From contig NZ_NBIU01000018.1 in the NCBI RefSeq assembly GCF_003245365.1, forward strand, positions 1 through 40,075: 40,075 nucleotides of DNA. The letters are read 5' to 3'. This DNA comes from Helicobacter valdiviensis (GTDB taxonomy: Bacteria > Campylobacterota > Campylobacteria > Campylobacterales > Helicobacteraceae). Below the pieces are notes generated by a model. It did no database searches, was not told the DNA's origin, and worked only from the letters and a program-made list of their open reading frames with translations. A program made the position numbers and the translations under genes. Shown piece by piece: positions 24,626 to 33,068 of this stretch. Each line of letters begins with the position of its first letter. The first letter of the stretch is position 1.

Positions 24626-24644
24626 CCTATAAAAAGGAAAAAAT

Positions 24645-24860
24645 ATGGCAACTTTACAAGGTTTTATTATAACATTAATTATTATTGCGGTTGTTTCTTT
24701 GATTGTGATGATTTTAACAATCGTTTCTGTGGTTAAAAGCGGTGATAAATTAACTTCTTTTGAAAAAAAGATACTTATTTTTGTAGCATTTATATTGTGT
24801 GCAGGTGCGTTGGGTCTTTATATTGTTTCTAATATGGAGCTTTTTAGGGCACTTTTTTAA
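24645..24860 (+). CDS. Small two-helix membrane protein, unknown function
   Basis: A 71-residue protein with two hydrophobic helices (about 7-30 and 42-62) joined by a charged turn (KSGDKLTSFEKK). The ATG has a strong ribosome site (AAGGAAA). It converges on the MATE gene and their stop codons overlap by three to four bases. I do not recognise the family. Confidence 0.75.
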   Translation: MATLQGFIITLIIIAVVSLIVMILTIVSVVKSGDKLTSFEKKILIFVAFILCAGALGLYIVSNMELFRALF

Positions 24861-26185
24861 ACCTTATGGTGTCGCCATTTGCACTTTCTAAAAATCCTCC
24901 AATAAACAAAGGCGCGCAAAAAAGTTTCTAAACTAATACAAATATAAATATAAATAACAGGATATTGAAGTTTTGCGATAAAATAACAAGGAATTACTCT
25001 TAAACCCCAAATCATAATGGCATTGGTAATGAGGGTGATTTTTGTAATCCCAGCTCCTCTTAAAGCGCCATCAAGAATAAAAATAAAAGCAAGTGGAATT
25101 TGAGAAAGCCCAAGAGGAATAAGATAACTTGCACTTGCTAGTGCAATTTGTGAATCTTTATTAAAAATGCTAGAAATAGGATAGGCAAAAGAACTCATTA
25201 AAATTCCCATAATTCCCATGAAGAATCCACCTAAAAGCAAGGTGTTTTGAATACTATATTTGGCCTCTAGAGGTTTTTTAGCGCCTAGATTTTGCCCCAT
25301 AAGAGCCATAGCAGCAATCATAAATCCAAAACCAGGCATAAAAGCAAAACCTTCAATGCGTGTAGCAATTTGGTAGCCTGCAAGATCTGTAGAACCATAA
25401 AGAGCTACAAACTTTGTCATAAGCAAAATGGAAATTAAAGTAAAAAAACGCTCACAACCCGAAGGAAGACCAACAATAAAAGCTCTTTTAATATAATCAA
25501 AATTGATTTGATTTCCTATAGAAATAGGAGATTTTTTTAAAAATAAAAGGCACATAAAGAGTGCTAAAGTTTCTAGAAAATTTACAATAAGGGTGGAGAG
25601 GGCAGCACCTACTAAGCCAAGTTGTGGGAAAAATAAAAAGCCAAAAATGAAACTGTATTTTAAGCCTACATTTAAAAAAGTAATAAAAATTTTTATAATA
25701 AAAGGAATTTTAGTGTAGGCTGCAGCAGAAAATGCAGAAATGCTTACTTGTTTAATAAGTAAAAGAGGTATGCTAAAAAGAATAATGCTTAAATAAATAT
25801 CGCCCAATTCTTTAGCTTCTTTAGAGATGCCAATCCAAGTAAAAAAAGTATCATAAAACAAAAAGGCTAAAAGAGTGGTGGGAATTGCAATTAACAAAGA
25901 AGCAAAACTTAAGCTAGAAACTACGATACTTGCTTGTTTTTTGTCTCCAAAACCTATAAATCTTGCTACAAGTGCGCTATTGCCTACAAAGACAATTGTT
26001 GTGATTGCAAAAATTAACATCATATAATTAAGGCTAACACCTACTGCTACTACAAATGCTTCTCCAAGCTTTCCAATTAGCAATAAATCAATGGAAATAT
26101 TAATCACATCTAAAAGGGAATTTAAGCCAGAAGGGGTAGCAATATTTAAGATTTTTTTAGATCTTTTAAGAGAGAAAAATCTCAT
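24857..26185 (-). CDS. MATE-family efflux transporter
   Basis: Multidrug and toxin exporter of the inner membrane, driven by Na+ or H+. The protein has about twelve hydrophobic segments and the MATE signatures near the N-terminus (DVINISIDLLLIGKLGEAFVVAVG region) and in the middle (GLVGAALSTLIV, GLPSGCERFF). I use the ATG at 26183-26185 (MRFFSLKRSKK, 442 residues); the longer frame to 26203 would use TTG. It begins one base after the methyltransferase stop, so they share a transcript. Substrate not predictable. Confidence 0.9.
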   Translation of the reverse strand: MRFFSLKRSKKILNIATPSGLNSLLDVINISIDLLLIGKLGEAFVVAVGVSLNYMMLIFAITTIVFVGNSALVARFIGFGDKKQASIVVSSLSFASLLIAIPTTLLAFLFYDTFFTWIGISKEAKELGDIYLSIILFSIPLLLIKQVSISAFSAAAYTKIPFIIKIFITFLNVGLKYSFIFGFLFFPQLGLVGAALSTLIVNFLETLALFMCLLFLKKSPISIGNQINFDYIKRAFIVGLPSGCERFFTLISILLMTKFVALYGSTDLAGYQIATRIEGFAFMPGFGFMIAAMALMGQNLGAKKPLEAKYSIQNTLLLGGFFMGIMGILMSSFAYPISSIFNKDSQIALASASYLIPLGLSQIPLAFIFILDGALRGAGITKITLITNAIMIWGLRVIPCYFIAKLQYPVIYIYICISLETFLRAFVYWRIFRKCKWRHHKV

Positions 26186-26186
26186 T

Positions 26187-26732
26187 TTATTTCTTTTTGG
26201 CAACTAATTGTGCGATTTTGGAATGCGTTTTTTCTTGAACTTCTTGTTCATTATAAAATAAAATTTCAAGATTACAAAAGGCATCTAATAATTCATTGGG
26301 TTGTAAAAAATAATGCGGATTTGAAGAGGGATTGCTTAATAAAGGATTGTAGAGAAAAGTTTCAAAAATTAATATCCCATCTTGTTTTAACCCCTCATAA
26401 ATACCCCTAAAAAGATTTCTTTGTAAAAAATAGCTATTACAAATGAGGTGATAAGAGTTTTTAGAAATTTTAAAATCATCTAAATCTTTACAGAAAGTGT
26501 GGATATTGGGTTCTTTCTCTAAGTTTTTTAAAGCAATGATTGAAATATCTATGCTATCTACAATAAAGCCATAATCACGCATAAAAAGAGAGTTTCTCCC
26601 TAGACCACAAGCAATGTCTAAAGCTTTACCAATATGAGCTTTTTGGATAAAAATCTTCAAAAGCTCTAAAGGGGGATTTAGTGTGCTAGATTGAGTGTAT
26701 TTTTCATCCCATTTTATTTTATCGCTAATCAT
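26187..26732 (-). CDS. SAM-dependent methyltransferase (class I, TehB-like)
   Basis: A 181-residue protein with the SAM-binding motif I LDIACGLGRNS (38-48), motif II region VDSIDISIIAL and a motif IV-like HLICNSYFL. The opening KWDEKYTQSS resembles the TehB-like / UbiE-like small methyltransferases. The target is unknown. The ATG at 26730-26732 overlaps the end of the amidase gene by 8 bases; a TTG three bases earlier is also possible. Confidence 0.85.
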   Translation of the reverse strand: MISDKIKWDEKYTQSSTLNPPLELLKIFIQKAHIGKALDIACGLGRNSLFMRDYGFIVDSIDISIIALKNLEKEPNIHTFCKDLDDFKISKNSYHLICNSYFLQRNLFRGIYEGLKQDGILIFETFLYNPLLSNPSSNPHYFLQPNELLDAFCNLEILFYNEQEVQEKTHSKIAQLVAKKK

Positions 26733-27600
26733 CAAAACGCTTTAGAAGACTTTCATAGCATTCAATGCGTCTATCACGCAAGAAAGGCCATATTCTTCTT
26801 ACTTCCTCGCTTCTTTGCTTGTCCCAAGTGAAATATAAAATTTCATCTTCTTGGATGCTAGCTTGTGCTAAAAGTTCTCCTTGTGCTCCAAAAGCAAAGC
26901 TAGAACCCCAAAAATCAATACCTTTTAAAACTTTAGATTTATCTTCTTCAAAACCAGTGCGATTGATAGCGACGACAGGAATTCCATTGGCAACTGCATG
27001 ACCTCTTTGCACGGCAATCCAAGCCTCTCTTTGTCTTTGTTTTTCATCTTCTGGATCTTCTTTGAACCAACCAATAGCAGTAGGATAAATCAAAATCTCT
27101 GCACCTCTTAATGCCATAAGTCTAGCAGCTTCAGGATACCATTGATCCCAACATACTAGAACACCAAGTTTGCCAAGGCTTGTAGAGATTGGATGAAAAC
27201 CTAAATCTCCAGGGGTGAAATAAAATTTTTCATAAAAGCCTGGATCGTCTGGAATATGCATTTTTCTATAAGTTCCTGCAACGCTCCCATCTCTTTCAAA
27301 TACTACAGAGGTATTGTGGTATAAACCACTTGTGCGTCGCTCAAACAAAGAAGTAACAAGCACAATTTGGCATTCTTTGGCAATTTGACTAAAAAACTCA
27401 CAATCTTTTTTAAAATCCAACGCATAATCAAAAAAATCTACATTTTCGCTTTGACAAAAATATTCGCTGGCGTGAAGTTCTTGCAAGCAAATAAGTTTTG
27501 CTTTTTTAGAGGCTTCTTTGATTAGAGAGCGTGTATATTCTAGCGTATCTTTTTTGTTGCCTTTAAAAGAGTGCTGTAAAAGTGCTACTTCTATTGTCAT
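26725..27600 (-). CDS. aguB: N-carbamoylputrescine amidase
   Basis: Carbon-nitrogen hydrolase of the nitrilase superfamily; hydrolyses N-carbamoylputrescine to putrescine, the last step from agmatine. The 291-residue protein has the catalytic triad E41 (CLQELHASEYF), K113 (YRKMHIPDDP) and C150 (VCWDQWYPEAARL). The last motif, with YFTPGDLGF before it, is characteristic of AguB. Its partner agmatine deiminase is not in the window. A different nitrilase-family substrate remains possible. Confidence 0.88.
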   Translation of the reverse strand: MTIEVALLQHSFKGNKKDTLEYTRSLIKEASKKAKLICLQELHASEYFCQSENVDFFDYALDFKKDCEFFSQIAKECQIVLVTSLFERRTSGLYHNTSVVFERDGSVAGTYRKMHIPDDPGFYEKFYFTPGDLGFHPISTSLGKLGVLVCWDQWYPEAARLMALRGAEILIYPTAIGWFKEDPEDEKQRQREAWIAVQRGHAVANGIPVVAINRTGFEEDKSKVLKGIDFWGSSFAFGAQGELLAQASIQEDEILYFTWDKQRSEEVRRIWPFLRDRRIECYESLLKRFDD

Positions 27601-27602
27601 TT

Positions 27603-27758
27603 TTAATAATCCTCTCCTTCATAATCTCCATCATTGTTTTCGTAGTCGTCTTCATCATAAAGATATTTATCGCTATCTTCATAATCTTTATCAAATCCAT
27701 CAAATTCTTCATCTTCAAATTCTTCCATATCTTCTTCATAAGCTTTTGTAAAAATCAT
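27603..27758 (-). CDS. Very acidic small protein (51 residues)
   Basis: ATG (27756-27758) has the ribosome site GGAG seven bases ahead and overlaps the TcdA stop codon (ATGA). The frame ends TAA at 27603, two bases before the aguB start. The product begins MIFTKAYEEDMEEFEDEEF; 25 of 51 residues are Asp or Glu, with many Tyr and Phe. Such composition suggests a disordered, perhaps cation- or protein-binding, peptide. The tight overlaps on both sides argue that it is translated. I do not recognise it. Confidence 0.75.
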   Translation of the reverse strand: MIFTKAYEEDMEEFEDEEFDGFDKDYEDSDKYLYDEDDYENNDGDYEGEDY

Positions 27759-28432
27759 TTATTCTCCTTTAAAATATGTGAAATTGCCTCACTTGCTAGC
27801 CTTAAGCCAAAACTTCCTGTAACTGCACTAAAGCTACCAAGTTCTTTGCATTTTGGAATCTCTGGGCTAAAAATCACCTTAAAATCACCTCTAAAATTTT
27901 GTTTTTTTAAACCTTCACGGAATTTTCTTGCAAATTTATCTCCATAGCTTTTCCAAATGTTTGCACATCTAATTTCACCTGGATCTAGCTTTTTGGCACT
28001 TCCAGTTGATGAGAGCAAAAGAGGTGCATTTTTTATTTTTGGCTTATTTGCTATTTTTAAAGCTAAGGAAATTTTGGTAGGAATATCATCAATAGCATCT
28101 AAAACCACATCATAAGAGCTAAAATCAAATTCTTCAATATCTTGTGGGCTAAAGCGTTTAGCAATATAATTGATGTTGGGATACATTTTGGCTAGAACTT
28201 CTACCTTTTTTTCTCCTAAGCCTTCAAAAGAACCAATTTGGCGGTTTTGGTTTGTAATATCAAAACAATCTCCATCTACAATGCAAATTTTACCCACCCC
28301 ACTACGATAAAGACAATCTAGTGCAAAGCTTCCTACTCCACCTACGCCAAAAAGCAAAACACTTGCATTTTGTAACTTTGTAAATCCTTCTTCCTTGAAG
28401 AGTAAAAGTGTTCTTGCAAAGCGTGTGCTCAT
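27755..28432 (-). CDS. tcdA: TcdA-like E1 enzyme (tRNA t6A dehydratase)
   Basis: ThiF/MoeB/HesA-fold ATPase. TcdA (CsdL) cyclises t6A37 of tRNA to ct6A. The nucleotide-binding loop GVGGVG (29-34), VDGDCFDITNQNRQ and VLDAIDDIPTK match this subfamily, and no C-terminal rhodanese is attached. I prefer the ATG at 28430-28432 (MSTRFARTLLL, 225 residues), which overlaps the surE stop; the frame extends to another ATG at 28444. MoeB-type activity is less likely. Confidence 0.85.
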   Translation of the reverse strand: MSTRFARTLLLFKEEGFTKLQNASVLLFGVGGVGSFALDCLYRSGVGKICIVDGDCFDITNQNRQIGSFEGLGEKKVEVLAKMYPNINYIAKRFSPQDIEEFDFSSYDVVLDAIDDIPTKISLALKIANKPKIKNAPLLLSSTGSAKKLDPGEIRCANIWKSYGDKFARKFREGLKKQNFRGDFKVIFSPEIPKCKELGSFSAVTGSFGLRLASEAISHILKENK

Positions 28433-29211
28433 TTTTCTATCCATTCTTGTAAAGGTTTTATGCGTTCTCTTGCTGTAAAATCAAGAGTAATGGGAGTAAT
28501 TGAAACATAGTTTTGAATGATGGCTGTAAAATCTGAAGTTTCTTGCGTTGCTCTCTCATCCCAAGCTAGTGGATGCAAACCTAGCCAATAATATTCCTCG
28601 CCTCGTGGGTTTCTGTGTAAGTGTGCATCGTTTCCATACATTCTAATGCCAAGCTCTGTGATTTTATAGCCTTTACATTCTTGTTTGCTTATTTGTGGAA
28701 TATTGATATTTAAAAATTCCCTTTTTTGCAAGGGAAAATCACCCTCTAAAATTTTTTTGGCAATTTTATAAATTGTATCTTTAGCGAGTTCATAATCAAA
28801 GCCAAAATCTATTTTATCTTTTAAAACTTGTGAAATGGCAATAGAGGGAATATCGTGTAAAACTCCTTCCATAGCACCACTTGCCGTTCCAGAGTAGCTA
28901 ACATCTTCCCCCATATTAGAACCAATATTAATCCCACTTACAATTAAATCAGGAAGTGAATTTTCTTCATAAAGAGCATGCAAGGAGAGATAGATACAAT
29001 CTGTGGGTGTTCCATCTTCTAATTTATAAAAATCATCATCAATTTTAATAAATCTTAAAGGGCGTGTGAGCGTCATACCATGTCCGCAAGCTGATTTTTC
29101 ACTTGCGGGAGCTACTATGGTAACATGTCCTAGTGGGCTTAGAGCTTCTTTTAAAGCTAAAAGTCCGCTAGATTGGTAGCCATCATCGTTTGTGATTAGG
29201 ATTCTTTTCAT
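28429..29211 (-). CDS. surE: 5'/3'-nucleotidase SurE
   Basis: Metal-dependent phosphatase acting on nucleoside monophosphates, cytosolic. N8-D9-D10-G11 at the N-terminus (ILITNDDGYQSSG) binds the metal. ASEKSACGHGMTL and SGINIGSNMGEDVSYSGTA are the other conserved blocks. 260 residues, normal length. Overlaps tcdA by four bases and lies 12 bases after ispA; the ispA-surE neighbourhood is shared with H. pylori as I recall. Confidence 0.96.
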   Translation of the reverse strand: MKRILITNDDGYQSSGLLALKEALSPLGHVTIVAPASEKSACGHGMTLTRPLRFIKIDDDFYKLEDGTPTDCIYLSLHALYEENSLPDLIVSGINIGSNMGEDVSYSGTASGAMEGVLHDIPSIAISQVLKDKIDFGFDYELAKDTIYKIAKKILEGDFPLQKREFLNINIPQISKQECKGYKITELGIRMYGNDAHLHRNPRGEEYYWLGLHPLAWDERATQETSDFTAIIQNYVSITPITLDFTARERIKPLQEWIEK

Positions 29212-29223
29212 AAATATACCTTT

Positions 29224-30081
29224 TTAAATAAAATATTTTTGTAAAAGAGTTTCTAAAATATCTTTAGTTTCTTTGTTGAAGAAATTAAGCTGGTTTTTGA
29301 TTTGTTCTTGATGATTTTGCAATTCTACTCTTGCACCTTTTAAGCCAAGTAGATTAACATAGCTATTTTTAAGTTTATCATTTTGAGTATCTTTACCAGC
29401 TTCTATACTGCTTTGTGTGGCATCAATAATATCATCACGGATTTGAAAAAATAAGCCAAGCTTTAATCCAAGCTCATAAAGTAAGGTAAGATCTTGCTTA
29501 TTAAAGCTACATATAATTCCACCCATCTGTAAAGAAGTTGCAATAAGTTTTGCGGTTTTGTTTAGATGAATGATTTGAAGTTTTTCAATGGGTAAAGTGT
29601 GATTTTCAAAATGGCAATCTAGTGCTTGTCCTAAAACCATACCAAAAACTCCTCCATTATAACTTAAGGATTTTATAAGTTTTGTTTTGATTTTGGGTTT
29701 AAATTTTGAGGTAGAGAGCAAGTAAAAGCTGTGTGTATTTAGTGCATCTCCTATTAAAATGGCTCCTGCTTCATCATATTTTGTGTGTAGGGTTTTGGCA
29801 CCTCTTCTTAGATTGGCATTATCCATACTTGGAAGATCATCATGGATTAGAGAATAGGTGTGTAAAACTTCTAGAGCTAGAGCGGGCACAAAAGATTTTT
29901 TAAGAAGCTTAGGAGCATTTGCATAAACAATGCTTAAAAGCAACTTTGGACGAAATCTTTTGCCTCCATTTAACACCATTTCCCACAAAGCTTGTTCGTA
30001 GTAGGGGTGAAAAGAGGGGATTTTGGGTGCATTTTCAATGAGGTAATTTTCAAAATTTTCAAAGACTTTTTGAAGTTTCAT
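29224..30081 (-). CDS. ispA: Polyprenyl synthase (farnesyl/geranyl diphosphate synthase)
   Basis: Condenses isopentenyl diphosphate with allylic diphosphates to make short isoprenoids. First Asp-rich motif DDLPSMD (81-87) with the bacterial two-residue insertion, LNGGKRFRP (38-46), and second motif DDIID (near 216) with following KD. The 285-residue length matches IspA. Product length cannot be read with certainty. Its ATG overlaps the upstream TAA (TAATG). Confidence 0.93.
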   Translation of the reverse strand: MKLQKVFENFENYLIENAPKIPSFHPYYEQALWEMVLNGGKRFRPKLLLSIVYANAPKLLKKSFVPALALEVLHTYSLIHDDLPSMDNANLRRGAKTLHTKYDEAGAILIGDALNTHSFYLLSTSKFKPKIKTKLIKSLSYNGGVFGMVLGQALDCHFENHTLPIEKLQIIHLNKTAKLIATSLQMGGIICSFNKQDLTLLYELGLKLGLFFQIRDDIIDATQSSIEAGKDTQNDKLKNSYVNLLGLKGARVELQNHQEQIKNQLNFFNKETKDILETLLQKYFI

Positions 30082-31139
30082 TAGTTTTCCTCATTTACAA
30101 GAATAAAAAATTGAAAATCATTTCTTGAGATTAACCATTTTTGTGGTTTTGAGGCAAACTCCCCTAGAAGATGGATAATATTATCCATTCCATTGGGGAC
30201 TTCTTTTTGATTGATTCTTAAAACTTTATCACCTACTTTTAAGCGTTCAAAACCATTTTGTGCAAAATTGGAAACTGAAGTGATAGTAAAATCTGGTGTG
30301 ATACTAATTCCAATACGCCCTAAAAAATCTTCTTTTAAGAGCATACCTCCGCGTCTTTTATCCACTAAAGCCATAATTTCTAAAGTTGCTCCTTCTCTTT
30401 TGATTTTAATAGGAACTTGTGAGCCTTGTTTTAAATCAAAAACTACTCTATCAAAACTTTGGGTATTTGGGATAGCTTCATTATTGATGGTAAGAATAAT
30501 ATCACCATATTGGAAAGGATTTTTTGGAAAAAAAGGATCAATCACGCTCACCTCTACAAAATCCTCTTGATTTTGTTTAACTCTAATGCCAATATCGCCA
30601 TAATAAATTTCTTTAGAGTTTAAAAAACGCTCCAAATATTTTTTGTCAATAAATTTCCCTTCTCCTATGCCAATCCCATAAACATTATCACAAATTGTGC
30701 TAATAAGACTATTTTTGAAAGTGGGGACATTTAAAGTAGCATAAGAACGCGGACTTTGCATAAAACTTTGGAATTTTCCGCTTACATTATCTTTAGGGGT
30801 TATGCTTGCCATTTCTTCTTCTAAAACTGCATTGCTAATAGGAAGTAATTTGATAGGCTTAAGATTGCTTTTGGATTCTAAAAGATACATTCCTAAAAAA
30901 GGATCATGTTTTAAAATTTTATAGCCTTTTGGGGTTTCATTTGGAGAATACATAAAAAGCTTAGACTTTATGGGAATGGTTTTATTTAAGTCCTTTTCAT
31001 AAAGGGGGGCAATAGCAATTCCATAGCTCTTATTAATAGGTTCTAAAGAATCTTTAGCTTTTAAGGAACAAGCACTAAAATCATAGCCAAATACAAATAA
31101 TGAAGTAGCAAGGGAAGATAAAAGAATTTTTTTTAACAT
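30081..31139 (-). CDS. Exported PDZ-domain protein
   Basis: The 352-residue protein has a signal peptide (MLKKILLSSLATSLFVFG). One PDZ-like domain spans about residues 195-265 (NPFQYGDIILTINNEAIP) and a second PDZ-like end lies near 285-335 (FERLKVGDKVLRINQKEVP). There is no protease domain. The gene starts one base after ybaB stops. A PDZ protein at the same place after panD and ybaB is conserved in Helicobacter as I recall. Probably a periplasmic scaffold; partner unknown. Confidence 0.75.
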   Translation of the reverse strand: MLKKILLSSLATSLFVFGYDFSACSLKAKDSLEPINKSYGIAIAPLYEKDLNKTIPIKSKLFMYSPNETPKGYKILKHDPFLGMYLLESKSNLKPIKLLPISNAVLEEEMASITPKDNVSGKFQSFMQSPRSYATLNVPTFKNSLISTICDNVYGIGIGEGKFIDKKYLERFLNSKEIYYGDIGIRVKQNQEDFVEVSVIDPFFPKNPFQYGDIILTINNEAIPNTQSFDRVVFDLKQGSQVPIKIKREGATLEIMALVDKRRGGMLLKEDFLGRIGISITPDFTITSVSNFAQNGFERLKVGDKVLRINQKEVPNGMDNIIHLLGEFASKPQKWLISRNDFQFFILVNEEN

Positions 31140-31460
31140 TTAAAGTCCTTTTAGGGGAAAATCACCAAAATTACCAAGGTTGCCTAACATATCCATAGCC
31201 ATTCCTTTGCGATTGCTCTCTACGCTTTTATAAACATCATTGATTGCACTCATAAGCAAAATTTGCATAGATTCTTTATCTTCTAAAAGACTATCATCAA
31301 TGCTAATATCAATGATTTCTCCTTCTCCATTAGCGCTCACACTAATAAGTCCTCCACCACTCTTAGCTGTGATTATTTTTTGTTTGTTTTCCTCTTGTGC
31401 TTCTTTAAGTTTTTCTTGTAAGTTGCCTAGCGTTTTTGCCAAATCTTGTGTGTTAAACAT
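31140..31460 (-). CDS. YbaB/EbfC nucleoid-associated protein
   Basis: Small DNA-binding protein, 106 residues. The helical N-terminus ([18 protein letters not shown]), then [17 protein letters not shown] and the [19 protein letters not shown] helix match the tweezer-like YbaB fold. It overlaps panD by 8 bases. Confidence 0.9.
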   Translation of the reverse strand: MFNTQDLAKTLGNLQEKLKEAQEENKQKIITAKSGGGLISVSANGEGEIIDISIDDSLLEDKESMQILLMSAINDVYKSVESNRKGMAMDMLGNLGNFGDFPLKGL

Positions 31461-31821
31461 TTTTTAAGTCCTTTTTGATATGGATAATCTCATTATTCTC
31501 ATCTACTAAAACAACAGTGGGAGAATAGCTTTCTAGTTCTTCTTTAGAGTATTGTGCATAAGCAATTACGATAATTTTATCACCCACTTGCACCTTTCTT
31601 GCAGCAGCACCATTTAAACACATATCACCTTTTTTGCCTTCTATTACATATGTAGAAAAGCGTTCTCCATTGTTGATATTTACAATATCTACTTGCTGCC
31701 CTTCATAAAGTTTTGCAGCTTCTAGCAACTCTTTATCAATAGTGATAGAACCTACATAATTTAAATTTGCATCGCTTACAGATGCTCTGTGAATCTTGCT
31801 ATAAAGCATATTGAATTTCAA
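31453..31821 (-). CDS. panD: Aspartate 1-decarboxylase
   Basis: Makes beta-alanine from aspartate for pantothenate and coenzyme A. The proenzyme cuts itself between G24 and S25 ([10 protein letters not shown]), and the new Ser becomes the pyruvoyl group. [10 protein letters not shown] and [15 protein letters not shown] are the other signatures. 122 residues. The start [13 protein letters not shown] matches the H. pylori form in length. Confidence 0.96.
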   Translation of the reverse strand: MKFNMLYSKIHRASVSDANLNYVGSITIDKELLEAAKLYEGQQVDIVNINNGERFSTYVIEGKKGDMCLNGAAARKVQVGDKIIVIAYAQYSKEELESYSPTVVLVDENNEIIHIKKDLKNV

Positions 31822-31876
31822 AAGATTGCCTTTTTGTGAATTTTTAGAATTTTAGCATATCTTATCCTAAAAAGCT

Positions 31877-32989
31877 TTAAAAATTAAAATCTCCATATTT
31901 ATAGTAAGCAGCACATGCTCCTTCACTGCTTACCATACAGCTTCCAAGAGGGTTTTGTGGATTGCAAGCTTTTTTGAAAAGTTTGCAATCATAGGGTTTT
32001 TTAGCACCTTTTAATATCTCGCCACAAATACAAAGCTTATGATCATCTTTTGGCGTATCTTCTAGGACATCTTTATAGATTTTTAGTGCATCAAAAGAGG
32101 CAAATTCATCTTTTAATTTTAAAGAAGAGTGTGGAATCTCTCCTAAACCTCTCCAAGTAAAGCTATCTTCTAATGTAAAATAGCGTTCTACTAATTCTTG
32201 TGCTTTTAGATTGCCTTCTTGGGTTACGCTTCTTGCATATTGGATTTCTACTTTTGGTGTATTAGAGATTACTTGCTGTAAAATAGAAATTAAGCTTTCT
32301 CCTACATCTACAGGCTCAAATCCGCATACAACTACAGGAATTTTGTATTTTTCTACAAAGGGCGTATAGATTTTAGCACCACTAATCACACTTACATGTG
32401 AAGGAGCTAAAAGAGCGTTGATTTTATTATCTTTAGAACTTAAAACTGCATGCAGAGGTGGTGGAACAAGCACATGATTAATTGCAAAAAAGAAGTTTTT
32501 TAAATTCAATTTAATTACGCTTTCTAATAAGGCAGCACTCATAGGAGTGGTGGTTTCAAATCCTATTGCAAAATAAACAATTTTTTTGTTTGGGTTGTTT
32601 TGTGCGATTTTTAGCGCATCTAATGGGGAATATACAAAAGAGATATTTAAACCTTCTGCGCGTGCTTTTTGTAAAGAACCATGGCTTCCTGGAACTTTTA
32701 TCATATCTCCTAAAGTTACCAAAATCACATCTTTTTGTTCTGCTATTTTTCTAGCATAGTCTATTCTACTTTTTGGCATAATACAAACTGGACAGCCTGG
32801 TCCATGCACAAATTCAATATTATTGGGCAAGAGTTGTGGAAGTGCGTATTTCATAATTGTATGCGTGTGTCCCCCACAAACTTCCATAATTTTTAGAGGA
32901 TAGGGGAGTTTAGCAGAGAGTTTGCAAATAGCTTTAAAGAGTTCTTGGATTTTAGAACTATCTCTATAAATATCAATATAAGGATTCAT
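31877..32989 (-). CDS. hypD: Hydrogenase maturation protein HypD
   Basis: Iron-sulfur scaffold on which the Fe(CN)2CO unit of NiFe hydrogenase is built, together with HypC and HypE. The 370-residue protein has EVCGGHTHTIM (36-46; C38), GPGCPVCI (63-70; C66, C69), GFETTTPM, and the C-terminal cysteines including LCICGEILKGAKKPYDC. It stands apart from hypC and hypB, and hypE lies 2.7 kb away. Confidence 0.97.
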   Translation of the reverse strand: MNPYIDIYRDSSKIQELFKAICKLSAKLPYPLKIMEVCGGHTHTIMKYALPQLLPNNIEFVHGPGCPVCIMPKSRIDYARKIAEQKDVILVTLGDMIKVPGSHGSLQKARAEGLNISFVYSPLDALKIAQNNPNKKIVYFAIGFETTTPMSAALLESVIKLNLKNFFFAINHVLVPPPLHAVLSSKDNKINALLAPSHVSVISGAKIYTPFVEKYKIPVVVCGFEPVDVGESLISILQQVISNTPKVEIQYARSVTQEGNLKAQELVERYFTLEDSFTWRGLGEIPHSSLKLKDEFASFDALKIYKDVLEDTPKDDHKLCICGEILKGAKKPYDCKLFKKACNPQNPLGSCMVSSEGACAAYYKYGDFNF

Positions 32990-33068
32990 TGTCTTTCTTT
33001 ATGTTAAATTTACGATTGAGGAATTTTAACAAAAAAAGCTAAAAAGGCTTTAAATCACAAGAGGTTCT

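Larger units (their letters stand above)
23884..24644. other. AT-rich stretch without a convincing gene
   Basis: About 760 bases with no frame I trust. It holds a promoter-like TATAAT (24013-24018), a small stem ATTTAC-GGGA-GTAAAT (24028-24043), a 36-codon frame at 24091 and a hairpin at 24463-24501. None of the frames I read resembles TssM, Hcp or VgrG. Confidence 0.6.

Noticed and set aside
23884-24644. Remnant of tssM
   Set aside because: The short peptides I could read here do not resemble TssM membrane or core motifs, so I leave the gap unexplained.
27518-27947. Overlapping hydrophobic plus-strand frames
   Set aside because: They are the complement of the acidic 51-residue gene and its neighbours; poly-Asp/Glu codons read backwards give Phe, Leu and Ile.
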